64,000 nucleotides of DNA, from the NCBI RefSeq assembly GCF_000233435.1, contig NC_016146.1:491672-555671 (forward strand), written 5' to 3'. Under the pieces are notes generated by a model. The model was not told where the DNA came from. It saw nothing but the letters and a program-made list of their open reading frames with translations, and made no database searches. Of this stretch, positions 26,122-34,824 are shown piece by piece (the first letter of the stretch is position 1; every line of letters starts with the position of its first letter). The position numbers and the translations under genes are program-made. This DNA comes from Blattabacterium sp. (Mastotermes darwiniensis) str. MADAR (GTDB taxonomy: Bacteria; Bacteroidota; Bacteroidia; Flavobacteriales; Blattabacteriaceae).

Positions 26122-28244
26122 AAATTTTTTCTATAATCTTCTATCTTGGATTTATCCATTAATACTTTTTCCAAGATTTCTAAAATTTTTTTTCTCAAAG
26201 AAGCATTTAAAATTTCTATTTCATAAGAAAAATAAGAAGGATTATTAGAAGTATAACTATGTTTTAATGGTTTTATAAAGAATATTCCATTTTCACCTAA
26301 TATAGGTTTAGATGTTTCATACAATTTTAAAGAAGAAGCAAAACCAACAACTTTAGGTTCTTTAAAATTATTGATTATAGAATCATAAAAATTTATTTTG
26401 TAATATTTTTTGATTTTTTTGTAAAAATAAAATGCTATATATTCTAAATTTTTCTTTTTTTCCATATTATAGAAATTATAGAAGAAATTTTCTATCTTTT
26501 TTCTCCTAATGAAAGAAATCAAATTATTTTTGATTTCTTCAACAGGAAATCCTTTTTTTCTAATCTTTGAAAGATAGACAAGAATATAATCTTTATTTGA
26601 AGTCTTCATTATTTTTGTATCTCCTTCTTTTCTATTATTTTCAAAAGACCAATCAATAATTTTTTTATCTATTTCTGTATTTAAACCATCAATTTCCCAT
26701 TGATTATATCTAACATTTTTAAAATATATAGTTTCATATCTTTTTTTTCTTGCATTATTAATCAATGTATTTAAACTAGAATTTTTATTTTCTATAAAAA
26801 ATTTATTTACATTTTTATAAAGAATATCTTTCGTTTTTTTAGATGGAATAATCGTTTTTATAACAACAGCAAATTGATAAGCAGGTTTAGGAATACTTTT
26901 ATCATCTATCCTTATAATATGATAACCAAATTCTGTTTTAGAAAATCCAATCATTCCTTTTTTATTCTCGGAATTAAAAATATTAAATTTTCCAAAAACA
27001 TTAACATTTTGTCCGTCATATTTCAACCATCCTAAACTTCCTTTATTTTTTTTAGCATTAATTACATCATCTGATTTTTCCTTTACTAAAAAATCAAATT
27101 TTTTAGGATTTTTTTTAACCAAATTGTATATATTCTTAGCTATTTTTTCAGCTTCTTTTTTAGTTCTTTTATTAGAAGAACGTATAGCTTCTTCATGAGA
27201 AATTAATATATGACTTGATAAAACAGAATCCGATATCATTTTTTTCCCAATTATTTTTGCTAGAACATAAATACTTCCTCTTTTTATAGGACCAAACATA
27301 CTTCCAATCTTATCATTTTGGACAACAAAATTTTTCAATATGGGAGGGAGATTTTTTTTTAGATAAAAGTTGGAATCAAAAGGTTGTTCAGATTGATTTG
27401 AAACAAAATTAGCATTTTGATTGGTATATTTCAATTTATAAAATAATTTTTCCATTTTATTTTTCATATTTTTTTCATCTTCTAAAGATGGTTCTGATGG
27501 AAAAATCACAAAACTAAGACTTCTTAAATTTTCTTTTTTATAAAGGAACTTATGTTGTTTTATGTAATTTTTAATTTCATAATTTTTTATTGTATTATAT
27601 TTATGTTCTATTTCTGAATAAGGAATAAAAACATAATCTACAATAGAAAAGAAATTTTTGTCCTTATAATTTAATTCTGCTTCTATTAAAGAAGTATTTA
27701 ATCCATACATCAACATCTCTACATATTTTTTTGCGAGGATTCTTTTTGGAATATTATTTCTTTCATAATCCCAAATTCTCTTTTCTTCTTCAATTTTATA
27801 ATTGTCTCTATTTGATGAATTTTCCAAATTATTTAGGTATAATTTAAATTTTCTTATATCAAAAATTCCATTTTTATCCTGAAAAAAAGGGATATAACTA
27901 TATATAGATTGTTTGGATACAGCATTCCAAAAATCTTGTTTGGTTGTTTGTATTCCTAATTTTATAGCTTGTTGATTTAAAATTCTTTCATGAATCAATA
28001 ATCTCCAAGCTTCATTTTTTAAATAATAATATGGATCCTCTTGACGAAATTTTTTTAAAAATTGAAAACAATCTTCATATTCTTTTATAAGAATATTTTC
28101 TCCATTTAATTTTCCAATTATATTGGTATTTCTTGTAAAAAATTTAAATAAAATATTAGGATCCAATACAAAAGATATAAAAACAATTCCTATAAATAGG
28201 AATAAAAACCATGTATTTCTTCTAATTTTTTCTAACAAACTCAT
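26118..28244 (-). CDS. PpiD-like periplasmic peptidyl-prolyl isomerase/chaperone
   Basis: Membrane-anchored periplasmic chaperone that helps outer-membrane proteins fold after Sec export. The 708-residue protein begins MSLLEKIRRNTWFLFLFIG, a single membrane anchor typical of PpiD, followed by a SurA-like N-terminal chaperone region and a parvulin (rotamase) domain near 335-465, seen as SSHILISHEEA to GSLGWLKYD and FGYHIIRID. The C-terminal 240 residues are less conserved and Lys/Asn-rich. It follows the CNNM/CBS gene directly, with no gap, and belongs to the minus-strand envelope run with lptC. A second parvulin domain is not evident. Confidence 0.85.
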   Translation of the reverse strand: MSLLEKIRRNTWFLFLFIGIVFISFVLDPNILFKFFTRNTNIIGKLNGENILIKEYEDCFQFLKKFRQEDPYYYLKNEAWRLLIHERILNQQAIKLGIQTTKQDFWNAVSKQSIYSYIPFFQDKNGIFDIRKFKLYLNNLENSSNRDNYKIEEEKRIWDYERNNIPKRILAKKYVEMLMYGLNTSLIEAELNYKDKNFFSIVDYVFIPYSEIEHKYNTIKNYEIKNYIKQHKFLYKKENLRSLSFVIFPSEPSLEDEKNMKNKMEKLFYKLKYTNQNANFVSNQSEQPFDSNFYLKKNLPPILKNFVVQNDKIGSMFGPIKRGSIYVLAKIIGKKMISDSVLSSHILISHEEAIRSSNKRTKKEAEKIAKNIYNLVKKNPKKFDFLVKEKSDDVINAKKNKGSLGWLKYDGQNVNVFGKFNIFNSENKKGMIGFSKTEFGYHIIRIDDKSIPKPAYQFAVVIKTIIPSKKTKDILYKNVNKFFIENKNSSLNTLINNARKKRYETIYFKNVRYNQWEIDGLNTEIDKKIIDWSFENNRKEGDTKIMKTSNKDYILVYLSKIRKKGFPVEEIKNNLISFIRRKKIENFFYNFYNMEKKKNLEYIAFYFYKKIKKYYKINFYDSIINNFKEPKVVGFASSLKLYETSKPILGENGIFFIKPLKHSYTSNNPSYFSYEIEILNASLRKKILEILEKVLMDKSKIEDYRKNF

Positions 28245-29510
28245 CTATAGTCTTTTTTTTAGGAAAACTTCCTCTATTTTATTTTTAGAGACCTTTTTTA
28301 TTTCTATGGACAAAGAATCGCTAATAATTATTTTTTCTCCTTTTTTAGGAATGTATCCTGTATGAAAAACAATCATTCCTCCTAAAGTTTCGTATTCTTC
28401 AGATTTAGGGAGACCTAATTTGTATTTTCCATTAATAAAATCAATCTCTAAACGAGCAGAAAATAAAAACTCATTATCATTAAATTTATTTTCAATGAAT
28501 TTAATTTCATCATGTTCATCTTTTATATCTCCAAGAAATTCTTCTAAAATATCCTCTATAGTTATCATTCCTGCCGTTCCACCATATTCATCCAATACTA
28601 TGGATATACTTTTTTTTTTCTTAATAAGAAGATCCATTATCTCTCGTATTGGAGTCGTTACATGAACTAATTCCACAGGTCTAATTATAGATTCCAGATT
28701 TTTTGGTTTTTTTTTTAATATTTCTAAATAGTGAATATATCCTATAATATTATCTATATTATTTCTATAAATTACAATTTTTGAGATTCCTTTTTCCGTA
28801 AGTTTATGACGAATTTTATCAATAGAAGAAGTTTCTATATTAGAAGAAATAATTTCTTTTCTAGGAACCATACATTCTCTTGCTTTCCTTTCATAAAATT
28901 TTAAAGCTTTATGAAATATTTCTACTTCAGATTCCACTATTCCCTGAATATTATTTTCTATATTCTCTGATAAGAAATAAATTAAATCTTCTTTATCAAA
29001 AATTTTTGTTTGATCATCTTCTTTTTCTCCAAAAAAATTTAAAAAAATATTGGATATACAAATAATGAAATTTGTAATAGGTGAAAAAATTTTATATAAT
29101 ATATATATAGGAACAATAAAAAAACTTAATAATTCATTAGAATATGCGCTAAATATCATTTTAGGAATAAATTCTCCAATAATAAGAATAATAGTAGCGG
29201 AAACTATCGTTTCTAAAAGAAAAATACAAAAATAATTATCATAAATTAAAAACCATTTCGTAAAAAAATAAAAAAACAATTTTTCCATATAAACTCCATA
29301 CACTACCAAGGATATGGTATTTCCAATCACCATTGTAGTTATGAATTTTTTTGGTTTATTGAGGCTTTTATAAAGCAATTTATAACGAAAAGAATCTTTT
29401 TCTAATAATTCTATTTTAAATAAACTGGAAGAAACTAAAGCCATTTCCATTCCAGAAAAAAAAGCAGATACAAGTATAGTAAAAAAAACCATACTAATAT
29501 GAAAAACCAT
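28245..29510 (-). CDS. CNNM/CBS-domain (HlyC/CorC) membrane protein
   Basis: Member of the hemolysin C/CorC family, thought to move or sense divalent cations such as magnesium. From the ATG at 29510 it has 421 residues; a GTG at 29540 would add ten but overlap lptC, so I chose the ATG. The N-terminal DUF21 domain has four hydrophobic segments (SAFFSGMEMALVSSSLF near the start), followed by a CBS pair (about 195-320, MVPRKEIISSNI and VLDEYGGTAGMITIEDILEEF) and a C-terminal CorC_HlyC domain with YETLGGMIVFHTGYIPKKGE. It lies between lptC and ppiD. It resembles the general hemolysin family more than gliding protein GldE. Confidence 0.85.
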   Translation of the reverse strand: MVFHISMVFFTILVSAFFSGMEMALVSSSLFKIELLEKDSFRYKLLYKSLNKPKKFITTMVIGNTISLVVYGVYMEKLFFYFFTKWFLIYDNYFCIFLLETIVSATIILIIGEFIPKMIFSAYSNELLSFFIVPIYILYKIFSPITNFIICISNIFLNFFGEKEDDQTKIFDKEDLIYFLSENIENNIQGIVESEVEIFHKALKFYERKARECMVPRKEIISSNIETSSIDKIRHKLTEKGISKIVIYRNNIDNIIGYIHYLEILKKKPKNLESIIRPVELVHVTTPIREIMDLLIKKKKSISIVLDEYGGTAGMITIEDILEEFLGDIKDEHDEIKFIENKFNDNEFLFSARLEIDFINGKYKLGLPKSEEYETLGGMIVFHTGYIPKKGEKIIISDSLSIEIKKVSKNKIEEVFLKKRL

Positions 29511-29520
29511 AAAACTTCTT

Positions 29521-30048
29521 TTATATAGAAAGAAATCCACTAATATTTTTTAGTCTAATTTCTTTTAAGTCATCAGTAGCTTCCAATCCATTTATAGCTT
29601 TCAATATTGTACCGTTAGAAAAATATATAGTTGTGCATTTATTATTAAATATTTTTTTACGTTCTATATTCCAGAATATTTCCTCAGTTTTTAAAAAATC
29701 TCCATTAGGATTCATAATAATAATATTTCCTTTAATATGATAAAATACTTTTTTAGTTGACTTAACCCAATTTGCACTGAGATAAGTATACTTACTGGGA
29801 TCTTTTTTTTCATAAAGAAATAATTGTAATCCATTTGGAAAAAAAGTATAAATTGAATATTCTTCTATAATTGGAGAATAAATAAATAATCGAAAAAACC
29901 CATCTTCTTTATATAAAATACTTGTACGAAGAAAGACTATCCTAGGAGTTTCTTTCTTATGTTTAATGGAAACTTCTTCCTTTGTACAAGAAAGAAAAAA
30001 AGACAATAAAAAAAATATAATTTTAAAACTTTTTAGTTTTTTACTTAT
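29521..30048 (-). CDS. lptC: LptC-like lipoprotein of LPS export, probable ATA start
   Basis: Periplasmic bridge protein that passes lipopolysaccharide from the LptBFG transporter towards the outer membrane. Visible LptC traits are VFLRTSILYKEDGFFRLFIYSP, then the TYLSANWVK and GDFLKTEEIFWN segments of the beta-jellyroll. A TTG at 30006 gives 161 residues starting inside the signal peptide. The same frame continues upstream to encode SKKLKSFKIIFFLLSFFLSC, a complete lipoprotein signal with the lipobox Cys, with an ATA at 30048 (and another at 30051) just after a stop. ATG, GTG and other TTG are absent there, so an ATA start is inferred. Confidence 0.75.
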   Translation of the reverse strand: MSKKLKSFKIIFFLLSFFLSCTKEEVSIKHKKETPRIVFLRTSILYKEDGFFRLFIYSPIIEEYSIYTFFPNGLQLFLYEKKDPSKYTYLSANWVKSTKKVFYHIKGNIIIMNPNGDFLKTEEIFWNIERKKIFNNKCTTIYFSNGTILKAINGLEATDDLKEIRLKNISGFLSI

Positions 30049-30075
30049 TATTTATTGTATTTTTGTTCTCTGGTA

Positions 30076-30148
30076 GGTATCTTAGCTCAGTAGGTAGAGC
30101 AAAGGACTGAAAATCCTTGTGTCCCCGGTTCGATTCCGGGAGATACCA
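30076..30148 (+). tRNA. tRNA-Phe (anticodon GAA)
   Basis: Seventy-three bases form a full cloverleaf: acceptor stem GGTATCT with AGATACC, D-arm AGCTCAGTAGGTAGAGC, anticodon stem GGA/TCC region with loop CTGAAAA (anticodon GAA), T-arm CCCGGTTCGATTCCGGG, and A as the discriminator base. No CCA is encoded. It is on the plus strand between lptC and skp, which are both on the minus strand. Confidence 0.97.
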
Positions 30149-30151
30149 CAA

Positions 30152-30664
30152 TCAAATACCTAATTCTTTTTTTACTTCTTCCGTAATATCCATTCCTTTA
30201 TTGACTAAAATTCCTTTTCCAGGACTACAATCGTCAACTCTTACAATTGTTTTATTCTTATCCATTACTTTATTAATAGCTTTTTCTATTTTTTTATATA
30301 TAGGATTAAACAATTTATTTTTCTTTTTAACTAAATCATCTGTAGCTGTTTTTTGATAAGCATCAGCTTTATATTTTAATACGTCTAATTCTTTTTTAAG
30401 AATTGGATTCTTATTTTTTTGGAATTTTTCCGCTTTTTTATGAAATTCCTTTATTAATTGTTCCAATATATTCTCATGATTTTTACTTAATCTTTCTAAT
30501 TCTTTTTGAGCTATAGAAAATTCAGGCATATTCTCCAAAAGAATTGAACTATTAAGACAAACTATATTACATTCTTTTTTATCACATTCTTCAGAATATA
30601 AAGATATTCCTATTCCAAATAATAAGAAAAACAATAAACAATAAACAATCGTATTTATTTTCAT
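30152..30664 (-). CDS. Skp/OmpH-type periplasmic chaperone
   Basis: Holds unfolded outer-membrane proteins in the periplasm on their way to BamA. The 170-residue protein has an N-terminal signal peptide (IVYCLLFFLLFGIGISLYSE), then NIVCLNSSILLENMPEF in place of the usual DSEYILEKMPEY-like start, long coiled-coil arms from about 50 to 130 rich in Lys and Glu, and a C-terminal VRVDDCSPGKGILV. The extra cysteines near residues 27-36 are unusual. It directly follows bamA on the same strand, the standard bamA-skp order. Confidence 0.9.
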   Translation of the reverse strand: MKINTIVYCLLFFLLFGIGISLYSEECDKKECNIVCLNSSILLENMPEFSIAQKELERLSKNHENILEQLIKEFHKKAEKFQKNKNPILKKELDVLKYKADAYQKTATDDLVKKKNKLFNPIYKKIEKAINKVMDKNKTIVRVDDCSPGKGILVNKGMDITEEVKKELGI

Positions 30665-30700
30665 TTTTTTGTATTGTATTTATTTAAATTATATTTTATA

Positions 30701-33076
30701 TTATTCTTTTCCTATAATAAAATTGGTTTTCCATCCTGATTGGACCGAAAAATTTTTCCTATCTATAGGATTACTTATATCTAATCCAAAAAAACCTATT
30801 GGAGACCAAAAAATACGGAACCCTAATCCAAAAGATTTCTTCATCTTAAACGGATTAAATACTTTATAAGAATCACTAATATTTCCTCCTTCTACAAATA
30901 AATTGGTCCAAAATTTAGATAGATTAGAAAACTCCTTAATCAAATAACGAATTTCGAAAATAGATTTATTATAAATAATTCCTCCATCCATTGGACTAAT
31001 AGATTCTGGATGATTTCTATGAAAAGAATATCCTCTTAATGGAATCATATCTACATTTAAATTTTTACTTAAATGATTGGACTCTCCTCCTATATAAAAT
31101 TTATGGAATGGAAACAATACTTTTGATTCGTCGCATTTTACCAATAAACCAAACTCTCCACCACTTTTAATTACCATTTTATCCATAATCTTTTTATACC
31201 AAAAGGCTTTCATTTTAAGTTTTAAAAAATTCATCCAATTCAATTTAAATTCTTCATTATTTCTCCTTATAATAGAATAAGGAAAATTAAATCTGCTAAT
31301 AACTTGTATTTCCGATCCTTTAAAAGGAAAAATAAAATCAGGAGAACTTGTATCTCTTTGCAAAGAGATTAAATAGTTCATGTTATTATATCTAAATTTA
31401 CGATCCAAATATGAAAATAAATATCTATTATAAAGAAATTTATCATAATTAATGGAAAATTCTACTTTGGTAGAATAGGGGAACCGAAAAGTTAAAAACT
31501 TTTTAAAAATCAAAGAATAATTTTTTTTTTCCAAAAATTCTTCATGAATTGCTGTTTCAGTAAATGAAATTTTCGGTAATAAAAAAATATCTTCAGATTC
31601 TTGTATTCTATCTTTTGAATAATTAAAATTTAAAGTTAATGATGTTGGACTTATTATTTCCAGCCAAGGTTCCGTAAAAGAACCCCCATAAGATTTTGTA
31701 TCATCCTGGCTCAATTGACTATATAATAAAAGTTTTTGTCCATCTCCTTGAGGTAAAGGCCTCCATGATTTAAAATTAAACAAATTATTAATGGAAAAAT
31801 TTAAAAAATTTAATCTTAAATTACCAACAAAATTACCCTTTCCGTATCCACCATTCAATTGAATTTGATTATAATTTTTTTCAATTACACGCCATTCTAT
31901 ATCTACTGTATTATTTTCTTTATTGGGTATGAATTTAGGAAATACTTTATTAAATAAATCTAAATTTTCCAAACGTAATAGACTATATTTTATTTCTCTA
32001 GGAGAAAAAATATTACCCGGGAAAGTATATAATTCACGTCTAATTACATGATCTTTAGTTATCGTATTTCCTGATATATTCACTTTATTAATATACACTG
32101 GTTTATTTTCTTCAATTCTTATTTCTAGATGAATTTTATTATCCTCTATCCTTTTCTCTATGGGAATTATTTTCGAAAATAAATATCCTGAATTTAGATA
32201 ATATGAAATCATACCATATTCTGGATTTGAAATATTTTTATCAATACCAACTTTATCATAAATATCTCCTGTCTTATAAAAAAATTTTTTTCTTAAAAAA
32301 TCCGTTTCATATAAAGTATTTCCTATAAAATCAATATTTCCCAAATAATATCGTTTCCCTTCAATAACCTTAATTTTTATTCCATAATTTCCAGAGTTTT
32401 TCTTCCATACGGAATCTAAAAATACTTGTACATCTCTAAAACCCATTGATTGATATTTATATCGAATATTTCTCAAATTCTCTTTGAGATTTGAATCAAA
32501 TATATTTTTTGTAAACCAAAATTTATCTTTGGTTAGAAAACCAAGTAATATTTTTGTTGGAATAATTTTATTTCCCTCAAATAATATTATTTCAATTCTT
32601 TTTCCCTTACTATTTTTATTTTCGTTAAGTGATTTCCACTTATTTTCTATTAAAATTTCATTATTTTCAGAAATTTTATCTTCTGATTTTATTTTCTCTA
32701 TTGAAGGTGAAACTTTTTCAATTCCTTTTATTTTATCAACATCTCTTAAATCCTCCAAATCAAAAATAAGATCCATTTCATTTTCATAAGATGTCTTTTT
32801 TTTATAGACCGATATATTTCCAAAAAAATGGCTATTCCATAATCTTTTAATAGCTTGATCTATCTTAATACTAGTATCTCCAGAAAAAATATGAGATAAA
32901 TTTGAAATAAAATGAGGATCATGTTTCGTTTTCCCAGTAATCAAAATATTTCTTACAATAAAGGTTGAAGTTTCCTTAGTAGGATCTTTAAATTTTTCTG
33001 TTTGAGCAGATAATATCTGTAATAGAATAAAAAACGAAAATAAAAATAAATTTTTTGATTTATATAACCTTTCCAA
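30701..33076 (-). CDS. bamA: Outer-membrane assembly factor BamA
   Basis: Inserts beta-barrel proteins into the outer membrane. The 791 residues have a signal peptide ending near LSAQ (about residue 25), five POTRA-like repeats to about residue 400 (for example NISGNTITKDHVIRRELY and KIDFIGN-type segments), and a C-terminal barrel with GGYGKGNFVGNLRLNFLNFSI and SFTEPW. The barrel lid region has PLRGYS where VRGF/VRGY is usual. The protein ends FIIGKE, whereas BamA usually ends in an aromatic residue. It overlaps the end of uppS by 17 bases, so translation is probably coupled. Confidence 0.95.
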   Translation of the reverse strand: MERLYKSKNLFLFSFFILLQILSAQTEKFKDPTKETSTFIVRNILITGKTKHDPHFISNLSHIFSGDTSIKIDQAIKRLWNSHFFGNISVYKKKTSYENEMDLIFDLEDLRDVDKIKGIEKVSPSIEKIKSEDKISENNEILIENKWKSLNENKNSKGKRIEIILFEGNKIIPTKILLGFLTKDKFWFTKNIFDSNLKENLRNIRYKYQSMGFRDVQVFLDSVWKKNSGNYGIKIKVIEGKRYYLGNIDFIGNTLYETDFLRKKFFYKTGDIYDKVGIDKNISNPEYGMISYYLNSGYLFSKIIPIEKRIEDNKIHLEIRIEENKPVYINKVNISGNTITKDHVIRRELYTFPGNIFSPREIKYSLLRLENLDLFNKVFPKFIPNKENNTVDIEWRVIEKNYNQIQLNGGYGKGNFVGNLRLNFLNFSINNLFNFKSWRPLPQGDGQKLLLYSQLSQDDTKSYGGSFTEPWLEIISPTSLTLNFNYSKDRIQESEDIFLLPKISFTETAIHEEFLEKKNYSLIFKKFLTFRFPYSTKVEFSINYDKFLYNRYLFSYLDRKFRYNNMNYLISLQRDTSSPDFIFPFKGSEIQVISRFNFPYSIIRRNNEEFKLNWMNFLKLKMKAFWYKKIMDKMVIKSGGEFGLLVKCDESKVLFPFHKFYIGGESNHLSKNLNVDMIPLRGYSFHRNHPESISPMDGGIIYNKSIFEIRYLIKEFSNLSKFWTNLFVEGGNISDSYKVFNPFKMKKSFGLGFRIFWSPIGFFGLDISNPIDRKNFSVQSGWKTNFIIGKE

Positions 33077-33782
33077 AACGACGTCTTCTTTTTTGATAAT
33101 TTATTATGGCTTCAAAAAAATCTTTCTTACGAAAATCTGGCCACAAAACATTTGTAAAATATAATTCTGCATAAGCAGATTGCCAAAGCAAAAAATTGCT
33201 AATTCTCTGTTCTCCACTAGTCCTAATAATAAGATCTACATCTGGTATTTTTTTTGTATATAAATGATTTTGAAAAAAAGAAAAATTTATATCTTCTAAA
33301 GTTATATTTCCCATATAAACTTTCTTAGCTATAATTTTGGTCGCCCTTATAATTTCTTCTCTAGATCCATAACTTAAAGCTAATACTAACGTCATGGATG
33401 TATTATTTTCAGTTTTTTTTATGAATAGAAATAATCTTTTTTGTATAACCACAGGAAATTTTTCTATTTCTCCTATAGCAATAATTTTTACATTTTTGTT
33501 ATGAATTTCTTCTAAAGAATCTTTCAAATTATTATGCAACAAACGCATCAAACTATCTATTTCCTTCTTTGGACGATTCCAATTTTCTGAAGAAAATACA
33601 TACAGAGTCATATAAGGAATACCCAATTCTTTACATCCAACAATGGAATCTTTCACAGACTGTATGGAATTTTCATGTCCAAATGTTCTTAATTTTCCTC
33701 TTTGTTCAGCCCAACGACCATTCCCATCCATAATAATTCCAACATGATTAGGAATGTTATTTAAATCTATTTTATTTTTCAT
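33060..33782 (-). CDS. uppS: Isoprenyl (undecaprenyl) diphosphate synthase
   Basis: Extends farnesyl diphosphate with isopentenyl units to make the lipid carrier for peptidoglycan and glycans. From the ATG at 33782 it has 240 residues; an upstream TTG at 33797 adds five and is less likely. Key features are the catalytic Asp in GIIMDGNGRWAEQRG, RTFGHENSIQSV, the TLYVFSSENWNRP motif and the C-terminal DLIIRTSGEQRISNFLLWQS. A TATATTTG sequence lies only 12 bases before the ATG. It heads the minus-strand run uppS-bamA-skp. Confidence 0.96.
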   Translation of the reverse strand: MKNKIDLNNIPNHVGIIMDGNGRWAEQRGKLRTFGHENSIQSVKDSIVGCKELGIPYMTLYVFSSENWNRPKKEIDSLMRLLHNNLKDSLEEIHNKNVKIIAIGEIEKFPVVIQKRLFLFIKKTENNTSMTLVLALSYGSREEIIRATKIIAKKVYMGNITLEDINFSFFQNHLYTKKIPDVDLIIRTSGEQRISNFLLWQSAYAELYFTNVLWPDFRKKDFFEAIINYQKRRRRFGKVI

Positions 33783-33833
33783 CTTAAGAAAACACAAATA
33801 TATAAAAAATAAAGAATAGAATAATGGATGGCA

Positions 33834-34718
33834 TTAATTTCTTTGGTCCATTCCCCACAATAATTTTTCCCGTAAAGTTTTGTAATAAGTATGTTTTTCT
33901 TCTTGTATGAGATATATATAAAAAGGAGCTTTCTTAATGTATAACTCATTTTCTTTTTTCAAGGAAGTAAGTCTAGTATCCATAGATAAAGAATAATATT
34001 TCACACGACTATGTATTTTTAAATGAATTTTTTGATGATCCGAAATAATCAATGGACGAGAAAACAAATTATGAGGAGATATAGGTGTAAGAACAAAATT
34101 TTTGTTTTCAGGAGTAATAATCGGCCCTCCACAACTTAAGGAATATCCAGTAGAACCTGTGGGAGTAGAGATTATCAATCCATCAGCCCAATAAGAAGTT
34201 AAAAATTGATTATCTATATAGGCATCTATAATAATCATAGAAACAGTTTCCTTACGAATAATAACAATTTCATTTAATGCAAAATTAAAAAACGGATCAT
34301 GATCCATAATAGAGGTTTCCAAACATAACAAACTTCTAGGCATTAAATGAAATTTACGATTAAAAATTTGATCTATTTTTTTAATAAAAACATCCTTATT
34401 AAAAGTTGCTAAAAATCCTAAATTTCCAGTATTTACTCCTACAATAGGAATTCCAGTATCCCTAACAAAAGTTATGGCAGATAATATCGTTCCATCCCCT
34501 CCAAAAGTAAACATTAAACTAAAATCTTTGGTTAATTCTTTATAATGAGAAAAAACAGGAAAATTAAGATTCTTAAATTCTTCAAAAGAAGATAATACAT
34601 GAAAAAATGATTTTTCTATATAAATTTCTATTGAATGATTAGATACATAGCCAATGAACTGATTCAGGTATGGGATATTTTTTCTTCCAAATTTTTGTCC
34701 ATATAGGGCTACTTTCAT
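33834..34718 (-). CDS. nadK: NAD kinase
   Basis: Phosphorylates NAD to NADP. The 294-residue protein shows the catalytic GGDGTILSAI motif near residue 75, VGVNTGNLGFLATF, and the NE/ADGLIISTPTGSTGYSLSCGG region split across about 160-200, all diagnostic of the family. The start is an ATG preceded, 30 bases upstream, by a TAATTTTG box. It is divergent from the GHMP kinase gene and precedes uppS by 51 bases on the same strand. Confidence 0.97.
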   Translation of the reverse strand: MKVALYGQKFGRKNIPYLNQFIGYVSNHSIEIYIEKSFFHVLSSFEEFKNLNFPVFSHYKELTKDFSLMFTFGGDGTILSAITFVRDTGIPIVGVNTGNLGFLATFNKDVFIKKIDQIFNRKFHLMPRSLLCLETSIMDHDPFFNFALNEIVIIRKETVSMIIIDAYIDNQFLTSYWADGLIISTPTGSTGYSLSCGGPIITPENKNFVLTPISPHNLFSRPLIISDHQKIHLKIHSRVKYYSLSMDTRLTSLKKENELYIKKAPFYIYLIQEEKHTYYKTLREKLLWGMDQRN

Positions 34719-34748
34719 TATAAATATTTTTATTAACTATAAAATCTA

Positions 34749-34756
34749 CAAAATTA
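34749..34756 (-). promoter_or_regulatory. TAnnTTTG -7 box for nadK
   Basis: On the minus strand this reads TAATTTTG and ends 30 bases before the nadK ATG at 34718. No TTG is at the expected -33 spacing, so support comes from the box and its position only. Confidence 0.4.
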
Positions 34757-34824
34757 ATCTGTTAATAAAGAAAAAAAATAATTATTTTAGCAAATTAAGG
34801 TGATAAGAAACAATTTAATAAAAG

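Noticed and set aside
28245-29540. Gliding-motility protein GldE
   Set aside because: The N-terminus (SAFFSGMEMALVSS) fits the general hemolysin/CNNM family better than GldE, so I used the general name.
34719-34824. Small RNA or riboswitch between nadK and the GHMP kinase
   Set aside because: The gap is almost pure A+T with a promoter-like box but no G-C stem or conserved riboswitch core.
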